A DNA stretch of 9,408 bases from Burkholderiales bacterium (GTDB lineage: Bacteria; Pseudomonadota; Gammaproteobacteria; Burkholderiales; Burkholderiaceae). Numbering within the stretch: position 1 is the stretch's first letter; each line of letters starts with the position of its first letter. Below, piece by piece: positions 1-6,628 of this stretch. The notes beneath the pieces are model-generated. The model was not told the DNA's origin, made no database searches, and saw nothing but the letters and a program-made list of their open reading frames with translations. The stretch lies in NCBI GenBank assembly GCA_947447845.1, contig CANFNO010000065.1, positions 1 to 9,408 on the forward strand, given 5' to 3'. A program made the position numbers and the translations under genes.

Positions 1-938
1 CTTCTCAGGAAGATCAGCCCAGGATCTTGTTGGTGGCACCCCTGTCCGGCCACTTTGCCACCTTGCTGCGCGAGACCGCGCGCACCCTGTTGCAGGATCA
101 CGACGTCTACATCACCGACTGGCGCAACGCGCGCGATGTTCCACTGACCCAGGGCAGCTTCAGCCTGGATGATTACATCGACTACATGATCCGCTTCCTG
201 GAGACCATGGGCCCTGGAAGCCATGTCATGGCGGTGTGTCAGCCCTGTGTGGCTGCACTGGCCGCCACCGCCATCATGGCGGAGGACGACAACCCCTGTC
301 AGCCACGCAGCCTGACGCTGATGGCCGGTCCGGTGGATTGCCGGGTCAATCCGACAGCCGTGAACGAGTTGGCCAACAGCAAGCCGATCGCCTGGTTCGA
401 AAAGAATTTGATCAGCCGTGTGCCCTTGCCGCACGCCGGTTTCATGCGACGTGTCTATCCGGGCTTTGTGCAACTCAGCGCCTTCATGAGCATGAACCCG
501 GAACGCCACAAGCAGGCATTTGTCGATTTGTACCGGCACCTGGTCGATGGTGAGCACGACAAGGCCCAGGCTATCAAGACCTTCTACGACGAGTATCTGG
601 CGGTCAACGACCTGCCCGCCGAGTTTTATCTGGAAACCATTGTCAAAGTGTTTCAGACCTATGACCTGGCGCGGGGTGAATTGTTGTATCGCGGTCGCCT
701 GGTGGACACCCGGGCGATACGCCGCACCGCACTGACGACGGTGGAAGGTGAGCGCGACGATATCTGCGCCGTGGGCCAGACAGTGGCCGCACAAGACCTG
801 TGCAGCAGCATCCGGCCGTATCTGAAAAACCACCATGTGCAGACAGGCGTGGGGCACTACGGCGTGTTTAGCGGCAAGAAGTGGAACCAGCAGATTTATC
901 CGCGCGTGCGGGATGCCATTCACGCCAGCAACGGCTAG
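1..938 (+). CDS. phaZ: Intracellular poly(3-hydroxybutyrate) depolymerase, 5'-truncated by window edge
   Basis: Hydrolyses intracellular PHB granules, releasing 3-hydroxybutyrate units for catabolism; acts in the cytoplasm at the granule surface. The reading frame (codons from base 3) is open to the left edge and reads SQEDQPRILLVAPLSGHF, typical of the middle of this family, so the true start lies upstream and the TTG at 27 is not a real start. About 311 residues are visible; the family is usually about 400 to 420 aa. The family uses a catalytic Cys in place of the lipase-box Ser: here AVCQPC, with the Cys codon at 237-239. The presumed Asp lies in GERDD (756-761) and the His in GHYG (855-857), completing a Cys-Asp-His triad like that known for the Ralstonia/Cupriavidus PhaZ enzymes. 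It has no signal peptide in view, as expected for an intracellular enzyme. The C-terminal half matches the PHB_depo_C type. A small gene follows 26 nt later and may be cotranscribed. Confidence 0.93.
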   Translation, partial: SQEDQPRILLVAPLSGHFATLLRETARTLLQDHDVYITDWRNARDVPLTQGSFSLDDYIDYMIRFLETMGPGSHVMAVCQPCVAALAATAIMAEDDNPCQPRSLTLMAGPVDCRVNPTAVNELANSKPIAWFEKNLISRVPLPHAGFMRRVYPGFVQLSAFMSMNPERHKQAFVDLYRHLVDGEHDKAQAIKTFYDEYLAVNDLPAEFYLETIVKVFQTYDLARGELLYRGRLVDTRAIRRTALTTVEGERDDICAVGQTVAAQDLCSSIRPYLKNHHVQTGVGHYGVFSGKKWNQQIYPRVRDAIHASNG

Positions 939-953
939 CCATCGAATTTGAAT

Positions 954-959
954 AGGAGG
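954..959 (+). promoter_or_regulatory. Strong Shine-Dalgarno for the 100-aa gene
   Basis: AGGAGG matches the anti-Shine-Dalgarno core perfectly. It sits 2 nt before an ATG at 962 and 5 nt before the ATG at 965, which favours initiation at 965. Confidence 0.75.
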
Positions 960-964
960 AAATG

Positions 965-1267
965 ATGAACTTGCAAGAAACCGTATTCAGCATTTTTCCG
1001 GGTTGCACCCAGACCGGCGCAGTGAGCGACGATGGCATCTACGAAATTGGCGGCATCACGGGTGCCATGGTCCCTCAAAATTGCGAAGTGTTGGCCAGTG
1101 GTGTTTTTCAATATTCAACCGGCGAACGATCACGCAGAACGTATCTGGTGAAGGCCAATGAACTATTGCTGATGGTGCGGATTCTTCCGGATGCCTCCAA
1201 CCACTTGTGTGCGCAAATCATGGAGCGCGGATCACGCGAGGTGAAGGCGGTCAAGCGCCTGCATTAA
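965..1267 (+). CDS. Uncharacterised small protein (100 aa)
   Basis: I do not recognise this family. The protein has no membrane segment and no signal peptide. It begins MNLQETVFSIFPGC, contains three Cys (14, 40, 82), a Gly-rich stretch (YEIGGITGAMVP, about 26-37), a probable beta-strand-rich middle (SGVFQYSTGE, TYLVKANELLLMVRIL) and a basic C-terminus (EVKAVKRLH). A near-perfect Shine-Dalgarno AGGAGG lies at 954-959. Two ATGs are in frame, at 962 and 965; the second is chosen because it leaves 5 nt to the ribosome site, against only 2 nt for the first. The gene starts 26 nt after phaZ on the same strand and has no separate promoter that I can see, so cotranscription with phaZ is likely. The strong ribosome site and a frame that fills the gap between two real genes argue that it is genuine. 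Any link to PHB metabolism is only by position. Confidence 0.75.
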   Translation: MNLQETVFSIFPGCTQTGAVSDDGIYEIGGITGAMVPQNCEVLASGVFQYSTGERSRRTYLVKANELLLMVRILPDASNHLCAQIMERGSREVKAVKRLH

Positions 1268-1279
1268 TCTTGATTCAGA

Positions 1280-1296
1280 CAACCCTACGTGGGTTG
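1280..1296 (+). other. Small hairpin between the 100-aa gene and the MDR gene
   Basis: CAACCC, a five-base loop TACGT, then GGGTTG form a perfect 6-bp stem 12 nt after the stop codon of the upstream gene. No T tract follows, so it is not a canonical rho-independent terminator. It could protect the 3' end of the upstream mRNA, or be chance. Confidence 0.4.
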
Positions 1297-1310
1297 GGCG
1301 GCGCTCCAAG

Positions 1311-1330
1311 TGCTAGAGTGAAATTCACTC
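1311..1330 (+). promoter_or_regulatory. 15-nt palindrome (putative operator) overlapping a possible -10
   Basis: GAGTGAA-A-TTCACTC (1316-1330) is a perfect 7-bp inverted repeat around a single A. It lies just upstream of the GGAG ribosome site (1333-1336) and the ATG at 1343. TGCTAGAGT (1311-1319) resembles an extended -10 element (TGN plus TAGAGT), although no good -35 is seen at the matching distance. If that promoter is real, the palindrome would cover the -10 to the transcription start, a typical repressor position. The symmetry is seen directly; the operator role is inference. Confidence 0.4.
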
Positions 1331-1342
1331 ACGGAGCACGCC

Positions 1343-2485
1343 ATGTCTAGTCAAGCAACATTTACCGGTCTTCAACTTCGCTCGCTGGTCAAGGCCAGCG
1401 GCGAATTGGAGTTGTCACTGCAAAGCGTCACGACGCCCCAGCCCGCGCCAGATGAAGTGGTGGTGCGCATCGAGGCAACCCCCATCAACCCCTCTGATAT
1501 CGGACTGCTTTTTGGCGCTGCAGACATCGGCACCGCCACGCAACTCGGCCCTCCTGCTCAACCGGTTGTCACCATGCGTATCTCTGAGCAGGCAATGCGG
1601 GGCATGCTTGCACGGGTAGGCCAATCCATGCCTGTCGGCAACGAAGGTGCCGGTGTGGTGGTGGCTGCAGGCGCGTCACCGGAGGCACAAGCCTTGCTCG
1701 GCAAGACCGTGGCAGTTATTGGGGGCGCGATGTATGCGCAATACCGTTGCATTGCGGCCAAGCAATGCCTGGTTTTGCCCGAGGGCACTTCCCCTGCTGA
1801 CGGTGCCTCATGCTTTGTAAACCCACTCACTGCGCTGGGGATGGTTGAGACCATGCGAAGGGAAGGCCACCGTGCTTTGGTGCATACGGCTGCGGCTTCC
1901 AATCTGGGGCAGATGCTGAACAAAATTTGCATCAAGGACCAGATCGGGTTGGTCAATATTGTGCGCAAGCCGGAGCAGGCCGCAATTCTCAAAGGGCTGG
2001 GCGCCCTGCATGTGTGTAACACCTCTTCGCCTACCTTCATGGCCGATCTGACGCAGGCGTTGGTCGAAACCGGTGCCACTATTGCGTTTGACGCTACGGG
2101 CGGAGGCCGTCTGGCCGGGCAAATTCTGACTTGCATGGAGGCGGCTCTCAGCCGCAGTGCAACCGAGTACAGCCGCTATGGCTCCACCACCCACAAGCAG
2201 GTTTATATCTATGGTGGGCTGGACACCGGGCCGACGGAAATCGTCCGCAACTTCGGGTTCTCCTGGGGGATGGGCGGTTGGCTTTTGTTTCCGTTTTTGC
2301 AGCGCATCGGCGAGGCAGCTGCGCAGTCGATGCGCCAACGGATTGCCGCTGAACTCAAGACCACATTTGCAAGTCACTACTCCAAGGAGATTTCTTTGGC
2401 AGAGGCACTGCAACTGGAGACGATTCACGCGTATGGCCAACGGGCGACCGGCACCAAATACCTGATCAACCCCAATAAGGCCTGA
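1343..2485 (+). CDS. Zinc-independent MDR-family oxidoreductase (enoyl reductase/quinone oxidoreductase-like)
   Basis: Probable NAD(P)H-dependent cytoplasmic oxidoreductase of the medium-chain dehydrogenase/reductase superfamily. The N-terminal GroES-like half shows the EATPINPSDIG motif (about 44-54) and GNEGAGVVVAAG (99-110). The Rossmann half shows HTAAASNLGQML (181-192) in place of the usual nucleotide-binding glycine motif, a pattern seen in 2-enoyl reductase-like MDR proteins, then FDATGGG (249-255). The GHE catalytic-zinc motif of alcohol dehydrogenases is replaced by GNE and there is no four-Cys structural-zinc loop, so zinc is unlikely. At 380 aa it is longer than a typical quinone oxidoreductase (about 325 aa), partly from the segment at about 60-98 (SEQAMRGMLARVG). 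The ATG at 1343 follows GGAG at 1333-1336 with 6-nt spacing. The gene ends in a strong terminator and is probably monocistronic. The substrate cannot be told from sequence; enoyl-CoA or a quinone/enone are candidates. Confidence 0.85.
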   Translation: MSSQATFTGLQLRSLVKASGELELSLQSVTTPQPAPDEVVVRIEATPINPSDIGLLFGAADIGTATQLGPPAQPVVTMRISEQAMRGMLARVGQSMPVGNEGAGVVVAAGASPEAQALLGKTVAVIGGAMYAQYRCIAAKQCLVLPEGTSPADGASCFVNPLTALGMVETMRREGHRALVHTAAASNLGQMLNKICIKDQIGLVNIVRKPEQAAILKGLGALHVCNTSSPTFMADLTQALVETGATIAFDATGGGRLAGQILTCMEAALSRSATEYSRYGSTTHKQVYIYGGLDTGPTEIVRNFGFSWGMGGWLLFPFLQRIGEAAAQSMRQRIAAELKTTFASHYSKEISLAEALQLETIHAYGQRATGTKYLINPNKA

Positions 2486-2499
2486 GTCGATGACACAAA

Positions 2500-2529
2500 A
2501 AAAAGCCGGACCCAAGGGTCCGGCTTTTT
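2500..2529. terminator. Bidirectional rho-independent terminator
   Basis: GCCGGACC (2505-2512) pairs with GGTCCGGC (2517-2524) across a CAAG loop. It is flanked by an A run on the left (2497-2504) and a T run on the right (2525-2529), so transcripts from either strand end with a U tract. It lies between the convergent MDR gene (+) and actP (-) and should serve both. Confidence 0.9.
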
Positions 2530-2537
2530 AGTTGGAA

Positions 2538-2555
2538 GCGCAACCTGGGTTGCGC
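2538..2555. other. Second hairpin downstream of actP
   Basis: GCGCAACC-TG-GGTTGCGC is a perfect 8-bp inverted repeat (realistically a 7-bp stem with a CTGG loop) in the 3' untranslated region of actP, between its stop codon and the terminator. It lacks its own U tract. It could stabilise the mRNA 3' end or assist termination. An adjacent AAGCGCTT palindrome (2560-2567) overlaps the actP stop codon and can pair alternatively with its left arm. Confidence 0.6.
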
Positions 2556-2565
2556 AAACAAGCGC

Positions 2566-4380
2566 TTAGTGTCCGGAAGCTCCGGAAGCACCCAGGCCGG
2601 TTTCAGAACGCACTTGCTGAGCCGGGAACGCAGCGCGTTCCTTGGCAGCGTTGGCGCTCTTGTCCAGCACGGAGAACAGCCAGATACCGACAAAGCCGAT
2701 GGTCATGGAGAACAGCGCAGGCGAGGTGTAGGGGAACCAGGCCGAGCCCTTGGGGTTGCCCAGAGTGGCTTCCCAGACGGAAGGCGACACAATGGTCAAG
2801 CCAACCGAAGAGATCAGACCCATGAAGCCGCCGGTCACAGCGCCCTTGGTGGTGCAGTCTTTCCACAGCACTGACATGAACAGCACCGGGAAGTTGGCCG
2901 ATGCTGCAATAGCGAAGGCCAGCGACACCATGAACGCGATGTTCTGCTTCTCAAAGGCAATACCCAGTACCACCGCCACGATGCCCAGGGCCACCGTGGT
3001 GTAGCGCGAGACGCGCAACTCAGACGCGCTGTCGGCTTTACCCTTCTTGATCAGCGTGGCGTAGATGTCATGCGACACAGCCGACGCGCCAGACAGGGTC
3101 AAACCTGCCACCACAGCCAGAATCGTTGCAAATGCCACAGCGGAGATAAAGCCGAAGAACACATTGCCGCCCACAGCCTTGGCAACCAGCACGGCCGCCA
3201 TGTTGGCTGAGCCGCCGCCGCCTTTGATCACGCCGGTAGCAACGTTGGCAAATTCAGGGTTGGTCAGCACCAGGGTGATAGCACCAAAGCCGATGATGAA
3301 AATCAGCACGTAGAAGTAGCCGATCCAGGTGGTTGCCCACAGAACCGATTTACGGGCTTGCTTGGCATCAGGCACAGTGAAGAAGCGCATCAGGATGTGT
3401 GGCAGACCGGCAGTACCGAACATCAGAGCCATACCGAAGGAGATAGCAGAGATCGGGTCTTTCACGAAACCGCCAGGTCCCATGATGGCCAGGCCAATTT
3501 TGGCTGGGTCCATGGCGTTAGCCTTGGCAGTCGCTTCAGCGGCAGCCTTGACCAACTCAGGTGTCGTGGCAGCCGCGGTCAGCGCAGCAGCAGCAGTAAC
3601 GGCAGCAGCTTGTGCGTTCACAGCAATTGCGCTACGTACTTCCACGCCCTTGGCGAACAGTGCTTCGGGGCTGAAGCCAAACTGGGCCAGCACCATGAAG
3701 GCCATGAAGGTCACACCGGCGAGCAACATGCAAGCCTTGATGATCTGCACCCAGGTGGTAGCAGTCATACCGCCGAACAGCACGTAAATCATCATCAGCG
3801 CGCCGACGATCACCACAGCCATCCAGTAGTCCAGACCAAACAGCAGCTTGATCAAGGAACCGGCACCCACCATTTGGGCGATCAGGTAGAAGGCCACCAC
3901 CACCAGCGTGCCGGAGGCAGCAAAGGCGCGAATCGGACCTTGTTGGAAGCGGTAACCGGCCACGTCGGCAAAGGTGAACTTGCCCAGGTTACGCAGGCGC
4001 TCAGCCATCAGGAAGGTGATCACGGGCCAGCCCACCAGGAAACCGATGGAGTAGATCAGGCCGTCATAACCGGTTGCCATCACAGCAGCGGAAATACCCA
4101 GGAAGGAAGCGGCAGACATGTAGTCGCCGGCGATGGCCAGGCCATTCTGGAAACCAGTGATACCGCCACCGCCGGTGTAGAAGTCAGCAGCAGACTTGGT
4201 CTTGGCTGCAGCCCACTTGGTGATGAACAGAGTGGCAACCACGAAGGTACCAAACATGCCGATGGCTACCCAGTTGGTGGGTTGCTTGTCGACCTGTCCG
4301 AGGTCGCCGCCTGCGGCAAATGCTGCGCCAGCGGCGAGCAGTGTCAGCAGTGCGACAAAGAGGGATTTTGTCTTGCTCAT
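2566..4380 (-). CDS. actP: Acetate permease ActP (cation/acetate symporter, SSS family)
   Basis: Inner-membrane sodium:solute symporter expected to import acetate and other short carboxylates, from close similarity to E. coli ActP. Diagnostic stretches shared with that protein include [20 protein letters not shown] (74-93), [15 protein letters not shown] (105-119), LYFGG-type TM5 ([16 protein letters not shown], 201-216), [15 protein letters not shown] (322-336) and [20 protein letters not shown] (417-436). The N-terminus (1-23) looks like a cleavable signal peptide ending AAFA-AGG, as proposed for ActP. At 604 aa it exceeds the usual 549 or so, mainly through an Ala-rich insert at about 244-292 between TM6 and the KDPIS segment. 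The ATG overlaps the stop of the upstream DUF485 gene (ATGA), and its own ribosome site is weak, suggesting translational coupling. Unlike the E. coli order acs-yjcH-actP, no acetyl-CoA synthetase gene lies beside it in this window. Confidence 0.93.
   Translation of the reverse strand: MSKTKSLFVALLTLLAAGAAFAAGGDLGQVDKQPTNWVAIGMFGTFVVATLFITKWAAAKTKSAADFYTGGGGITGFQNGLAIAGDYMSAASFLGISAAVMATGYDGLIYSIGFLVGWPVITFLMAERLRNLGKFTFADVAGYRFQQGPIRAFAASGTLVVVAFYLIAQMVGAGSLIKLLFGLDYWMAVVIVGALMMIYVLFGGMTATTWVQIIKACMLLAGVTFMAFMVLAQFGFSPEALFAKGVEVRSAIAVNAQAAAVTAAAALTAAATTPELVKAAAEATAKANAMDPAKIGLAIMGPGGFVKDPISAISFGMALMFGTAGLPHILMRFFTVPDAKQARKSVLWATTWIGYFYVLIFIIGFGAITLVLTNPEFANVATGVIKGGGGSANMAAVLVAKAVGGNVFFGFISAVAFATILAVVAGLTLSGASAVSHDIYATLIKKGKADSASELRVSRYTTVALGIVAVVLGIAFEKQNIAFMVSLAFAIAASANFPVLFMSVLWKDCTTKGAVTGGFMGLISSVGLTIVSPSVWEATLGNPKGSAWFPYTSPALFSMTIGFVGIWLFSVLDKSANAAKERAAFPAQQVRSETGLGASGASGH
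2572..2589 (-). repeat. Tandem 9-bp repeat at the 3' end of actP
   Basis: TCCGGAAGC occurs twice head to tail (2572-2580 and 2581-2589). On the coding strand it encodes a doubled Ala-Ser-Gly near the C-terminus (GASGASGH). It looks like a small in-frame duplication in a tail that tolerates change. Confidence 0.7.
3505..3651 (-). other. Ala-rich insertion within actP
   Basis: This codes for residues 244-292 of ActP, an alanine-dominated stretch with a few Thr, Glu and Lys (for example [20 protein letters not shown]) and probably helical. Compared from memory with E. coli ActP, where a short loop joins the segment ending in the FSxxxLF motif to GGLVKDPIS, it adds roughly 40 residues. By the 13-TM SSS model it should be an extramembrane loop. 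Confidence 0.7.
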
Positions 4381-4685
4381 TTGGATGCGTCTTTCAGAAT
4401 TTCTGCGGTCAGATCGTCGAACTCACTGTTCGCGCGGCGGACGTAGATGGCGGTGATGACGATCGTGAAAACGATCACACCCATGCCCATGGGAATGCCC
4501 AGCGTGGTCACGCCGGAGCCAATGGGCGTCGCCAGGAAAGGCTTGTTGAACGCGATAAGCGCGATGTAGCCGTAGTACACGACCATCATCAACAGCGTCA
4601 TCGTCCAGCCGAAGCCAGTGCGTTTGCTGCGAAGTTCTAGGTACTTCGGATTCTTTTGGATTTTGTCGACCACCGGATCACTCAT
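4377..4685 (-). CDS. yjcH: DUF485 membrane protein (YjcH-like), partner of ActP
   Basis: A 102-aa inner-membrane protein of the DUF485 family, which is regularly encoded next to actP and thought to be an accessory subunit of the acetate permease; its exact role is not established. The N-terminal cytoplasmic part has the family pattern [19 protein letters not shown] (9-27), followed by two membrane segments (about 26-46, with [12 protein letters not shown], and 62-83, with [20 protein letters not shown]) and an acidic tail ([15 protein letters not shown]). The ATG at 4685 is chosen because GAGGAG lies 6 nt upstream of it; the in-frame GTG at 4742 would place that ribosome site inside the gene. 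Its TGA overlaps the actP ATG by four bases, so the two form one operon. Its promoter should lie in the divergent region to the right, but I cannot place it confidently. Confidence 0.9.
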   Translation of the reverse strand: MSDPVVDKIQKNPKYLELRSKRTGFGWTMTLLMMVVYYGYIALIAFNKPFLATPIGSGVTTLGIPMGMGVIVFTIVITAIYVRRANSEFDDLTAEILKDASK

Positions 4686-4956
4686 GTGGGTCTCCTCTTG
4701 AAAAATGGAAAGGGATAAGAAAGCGATGTGCCTTGCGAACACACGGGGCGATTCTGTTGACAGGTGCTGACCAAGTGCTTACGTAACAAGGTGTTAGGCA
4801 TCAACCTAGGGTTAGTACGGAGCTGTAAGGGCGTGTTCAGCACAGCGTAAGGTTGTGCAATAAGGTTGTCAGATTGACGTCAGTACCGAACCCGATAGTG
4901 ATCTTCGGCGCTTCATTTTTGAGCGCTGTCGGAATTAAAAATAAGGAGACATATAC
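4686..4956. promoter_or_regulatory. Divergent intergenic region with repeated TAAGGNNGT motifs
   Basis: This 271-nt region separates yjcH-actP (-) from the MFS gene (+) and must hold both promoters. It contains TAAGGGCGT (4826-4834) and two exact TAAGGTTGT copies (4848-4856 and 4861-4869, 13 nt apart), a TTACGTAA palindrome (4779-4786), a TTGACA at 4757-4762 without a good -10 at 17 nt, and a TTGACG at 4874-4879 whose nearest -10-like partner (GATAGT, 4894-4899) is too close at 14 nt. A weak hairpin GCGCT/AGCGC (4908-4926) lies in the likely leader of the MFS gene. I see no convincing sigma-54 -24/-12 pair. The repeats may bind a shared regulator; that is inference. Confidence 0.5.
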
Positions 4957-6612
4957 ATGGCAACAAACGTCGCAAGACCGATGTCGGCGGAAGAGAAACG
5001 GGTTATTTTTGCCTCGTCGTTGGGTACCGTTTTTGAGTGGTACGACTTTTATCTTTACGGCTCACTCGCAGCCATCATTGCAAAACAGTTTTTCACTGGT
5101 CTGGACGAAGGCTCTGCCTTCATCTTCGCGTTGCTGGCGTTTGCCGCCGGCTTTATCGTGCGCCCCTTTGGCGCGCTGGTGTTTGGCCGACTCGGAGACA
5201 TGATCGGGCGCAAGTACACCTTCTTGATCACCATTTTGATCATGGGCCTGTCCACTTTTATCGTGGGTATCTTGCCTAACTACAACACCATCGGCGTGGC
5301 AGCTCCGGTCATCCTGATCGCCTTGCGTATGTTGCAGGGCTTGGCCTTGGGCGGCGAATATGGCGGTGCTGCAACCTATGTGGCAGAACATGCGCCACAA
5401 GGAAAACGGGGCGCGTACACGTCCTGGATTCAGACCACGGCCACGTTGGGTCTGTTTCTGAGTCTGATTGTGATTCTGGCAACCCGAACAGCGATTGGTG
5501 AAGCCGCGTTTGCGGACTGGGGCTGGCGCATTCCGTTTGTGGTATCCGTGCTCTTGCTGGGCGTGTCGGTGTATATCCGCCTGAGCATGAACGAGTCGCC
5601 CGCTTTCGCCAAAATGAAAGCAGAAGGCAGAACCTCCAAGGCACCTCTGTCCGAGTCCTTCGGCCAGTGGAAAAATCTCAAGATCGTGATCCTGGCGCTG
5701 GTGGGCTTAACAGCCGGTCAAGCCGTAGTCTGGTACTCCGGTCAGTTTTACGCCCTGTTCTTCCTCACGCAAGCCTTGAAGGTGGACGGTGCCACAGCCA
5801 ACATCATGGTGGCTATCTCGCTGGTGATCGGCACACCCTTCTTCCTGGTGTTTGGCTCGCTGTCGGACAAGATCGGTCGCAAACCCATCATCATGCTGGG
5901 TTGCCTGCTCGCGGTGGTGACTTACTTCCCGGTATTTACCGCACTGACCAAGGCCGCTAATCCGGACCTGGCCGCTGCGCAGGCAGCCAACAAAGTGCTG
6001 GTGACCGCCAATCCTGCGGAATGCTCTTTCCAGTTCAACCCCACGGGTACCGTGAAGTTCACCAGTTCCTGTGACGTGGCCAAGCAGGCTTTGGCCAGCG
6101 CCTCGGTGAGCTATGACAATGCGACCGCGTCCCCTGGCGCGATCGCCACCATTACGGTGGGCACCACGGTAATCAACAGCTACAGTGCCAAGGGTGTATC
6201 GAAAGACGAAGCCAAGGCCAAGAGTGATGAGTTCAAGAAGTCGCTGGGCGATGCCCTGAAGGCGGCAAACTATCCTGCCAAGGCGGATATGGCCAAGTTT
6301 GACAAGGTAACAGTCGTCGCCATCCTGACGTATCTGGTGATTCTGGTCACCATGGTGTACGGCCCGATTGCTGCCATGCTGGTCGAAATGTTCCCCACCC
6401 GTATCCGCTACACCTCCATGAGTCTGCCGTATCACATTGGCAATGGCTGGTTTGGTGGCCTTTTGCCAACTACCGCCTTCGCTATCGTGGCCCAGACCGG
6501 CAATATGTACAACGGTCTGTGGTACCCCATCATCATTGCGGGTATGACCTTTGTAATCGGAGTTTTGTTTGTTAAAGAAACTAAGGACGTTGACATTTAC
6601 GCCAACGACTGA
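4957..6612 (+). CDS. MFS transporter, metabolite:H+ symporter (MHS) family, with large periplasmic insert
   Basis: Inner-membrane proton-coupled permease of the MHS branch (relatives: KgtP, ShiA, ProP, YhjE), probably for an organic acid or similar small metabolite. Supporting motifs are SLGTVFEWYDFYLYG (21-35), the loop 2-3 motif GRLGDMIGRK (77-86), LQGLALGGEYGGAATYVAE (126-144), the loop 8-9 motif SDKIGRK (303-309) and MFPTRIRYTSMSLPYHIGNG (478-497). At 551 aa it is about 110 residues longer than typical 430-440 aa members, because of a hydrophilic insert at about 331-449 between TM9 and TM10, on the periplasmic side. The ATG at 4957 follows AAGGAG (4943-4948) at 8-nt spacing. It is transcribed divergently from yjcH-actP, which hints at shared control. 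It is followed by terminators and is probably monocistronic. The substrate cannot be assigned; acetate, propionate or a dicarboxylate are only guesses from the neighbour. Confidence 0.88.
   Translation: MATNVARPMSAEEKRVIFASSLGTVFEWYDFYLYGSLAAIIAKQFFTGLDEGSAFIFALLAFAAGFIVRPFGALVFGRLGDMIGRKYTFLITILIMGLSTFIVGILPNYNTIGVAAPVILIALRMLQGLALGGEYGGAATYVAEHAPQGKRGAYTSWIQTTATLGLFLSLIVILATRTAIGEAAFADWGWRIPFVVSVLLLGVSVYIRLSMNESPAFAKMKAEGRTSKAPLSESFGQWKNLKIVILALVGLTAGQAVVWYSGQFYALFFLTQALKVDGATANIMVAISLVIGTPFFLVFGSLSDKIGRKPIIMLGCLLAVVTYFPVFTALTKAANPDLAAAQAANKVLVTANPAECSFQFNPTGTVKFTSSCDVAKQALASASVSYDNATASPGAIATITVGTTVINSYSAKGVSKDEAKAKSDEFKKSLGDALKAANYPAKADMAKFDKVTVVAILTYLVILVTMVYGPIAAMLVEMFPTRIRYTSMSLPYHIGNGWFGGLLPTTAFAIVAQTGNMYNGLWYPIIIAGMTFVIGVLFVKETKDVDIYAND
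5947..6303 (+). other. Hydrophilic periplasmic insertion in the MFS permease
   Basis: This codes for residues 331-449, lying after TM9 (IIMLGCLLAVVTYFPVF) and before TM10 (VTVVAILTYLVILVTMVYGP). It is rich in Ala, Lys, Ser and Thr, has two Cys (356 and 372) that could form a disulfide, a Thr/Val-rich beta-like part (AIATITVGTTVINSY) and a charged helical part (SKDEAKAKSDEFKKSL). No family is recognised. Confidence 0.75.
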
Positions 6613-6628
6613 CCACGTGAGTTAACGA

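Noticed and set aside
27..29. TTG as the start codon of phaZ
   Set aside because: The same frame stays open to the window edge and encodes family-like sequence before it, and the protein would lack the usual N-terminal quarter.
1280..1296. CAACCC/GGGTTG hairpin as a terminator
   Set aside because: No T tract follows, so it is listed only as a hairpin.
1558..2515. Overlapping - strand open frames opposite the MDR gene (1558-2136 and 1808-2515)
   Set aside because: They are shadows of the MDR oxidoreductase; the translations are Pro/Arg/Cys-rich without recognisable domains.
3358..4446. Long open frame on the + strand opposite actP (362 codons, His/Gly/Gln-rich translation)
   Set aside because: It lies wholly antisense to a strongly recognised ActP and DUF485 pair; its composition is what GC-rich codon bias produces on the opposite strand, and it has no recognisable motif.
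4686..4742. GTG at 4742 as start of the DUF485 protein
   Set aside because: The good GAGGAG site 6 nt before the ATG at 4685 and the family's usual N-terminus favour the shorter form.
4757..4785. TTGACA (4757-4762) as a sigma-70 promoter for the MFS gene
   Set aside because: The hexamer at 17-nt spacing is TACGTA, a poor -10, and it is nearly 200 nt from the start codon; not strong enough to call.
4853..5203. + strand frame overlapping the MFS start (116 codons)
   Set aside because: It is out of frame with the MFS permease and ends inside it; the real start has a good ribosome site at 4943-4948.
5707..6435. - strand open frame opposite the MFS gene (242 codons)
   Set aside because: It is antisense to a clear permease; the His/Gly/Arg-rich translation is typical of a shadow frame.
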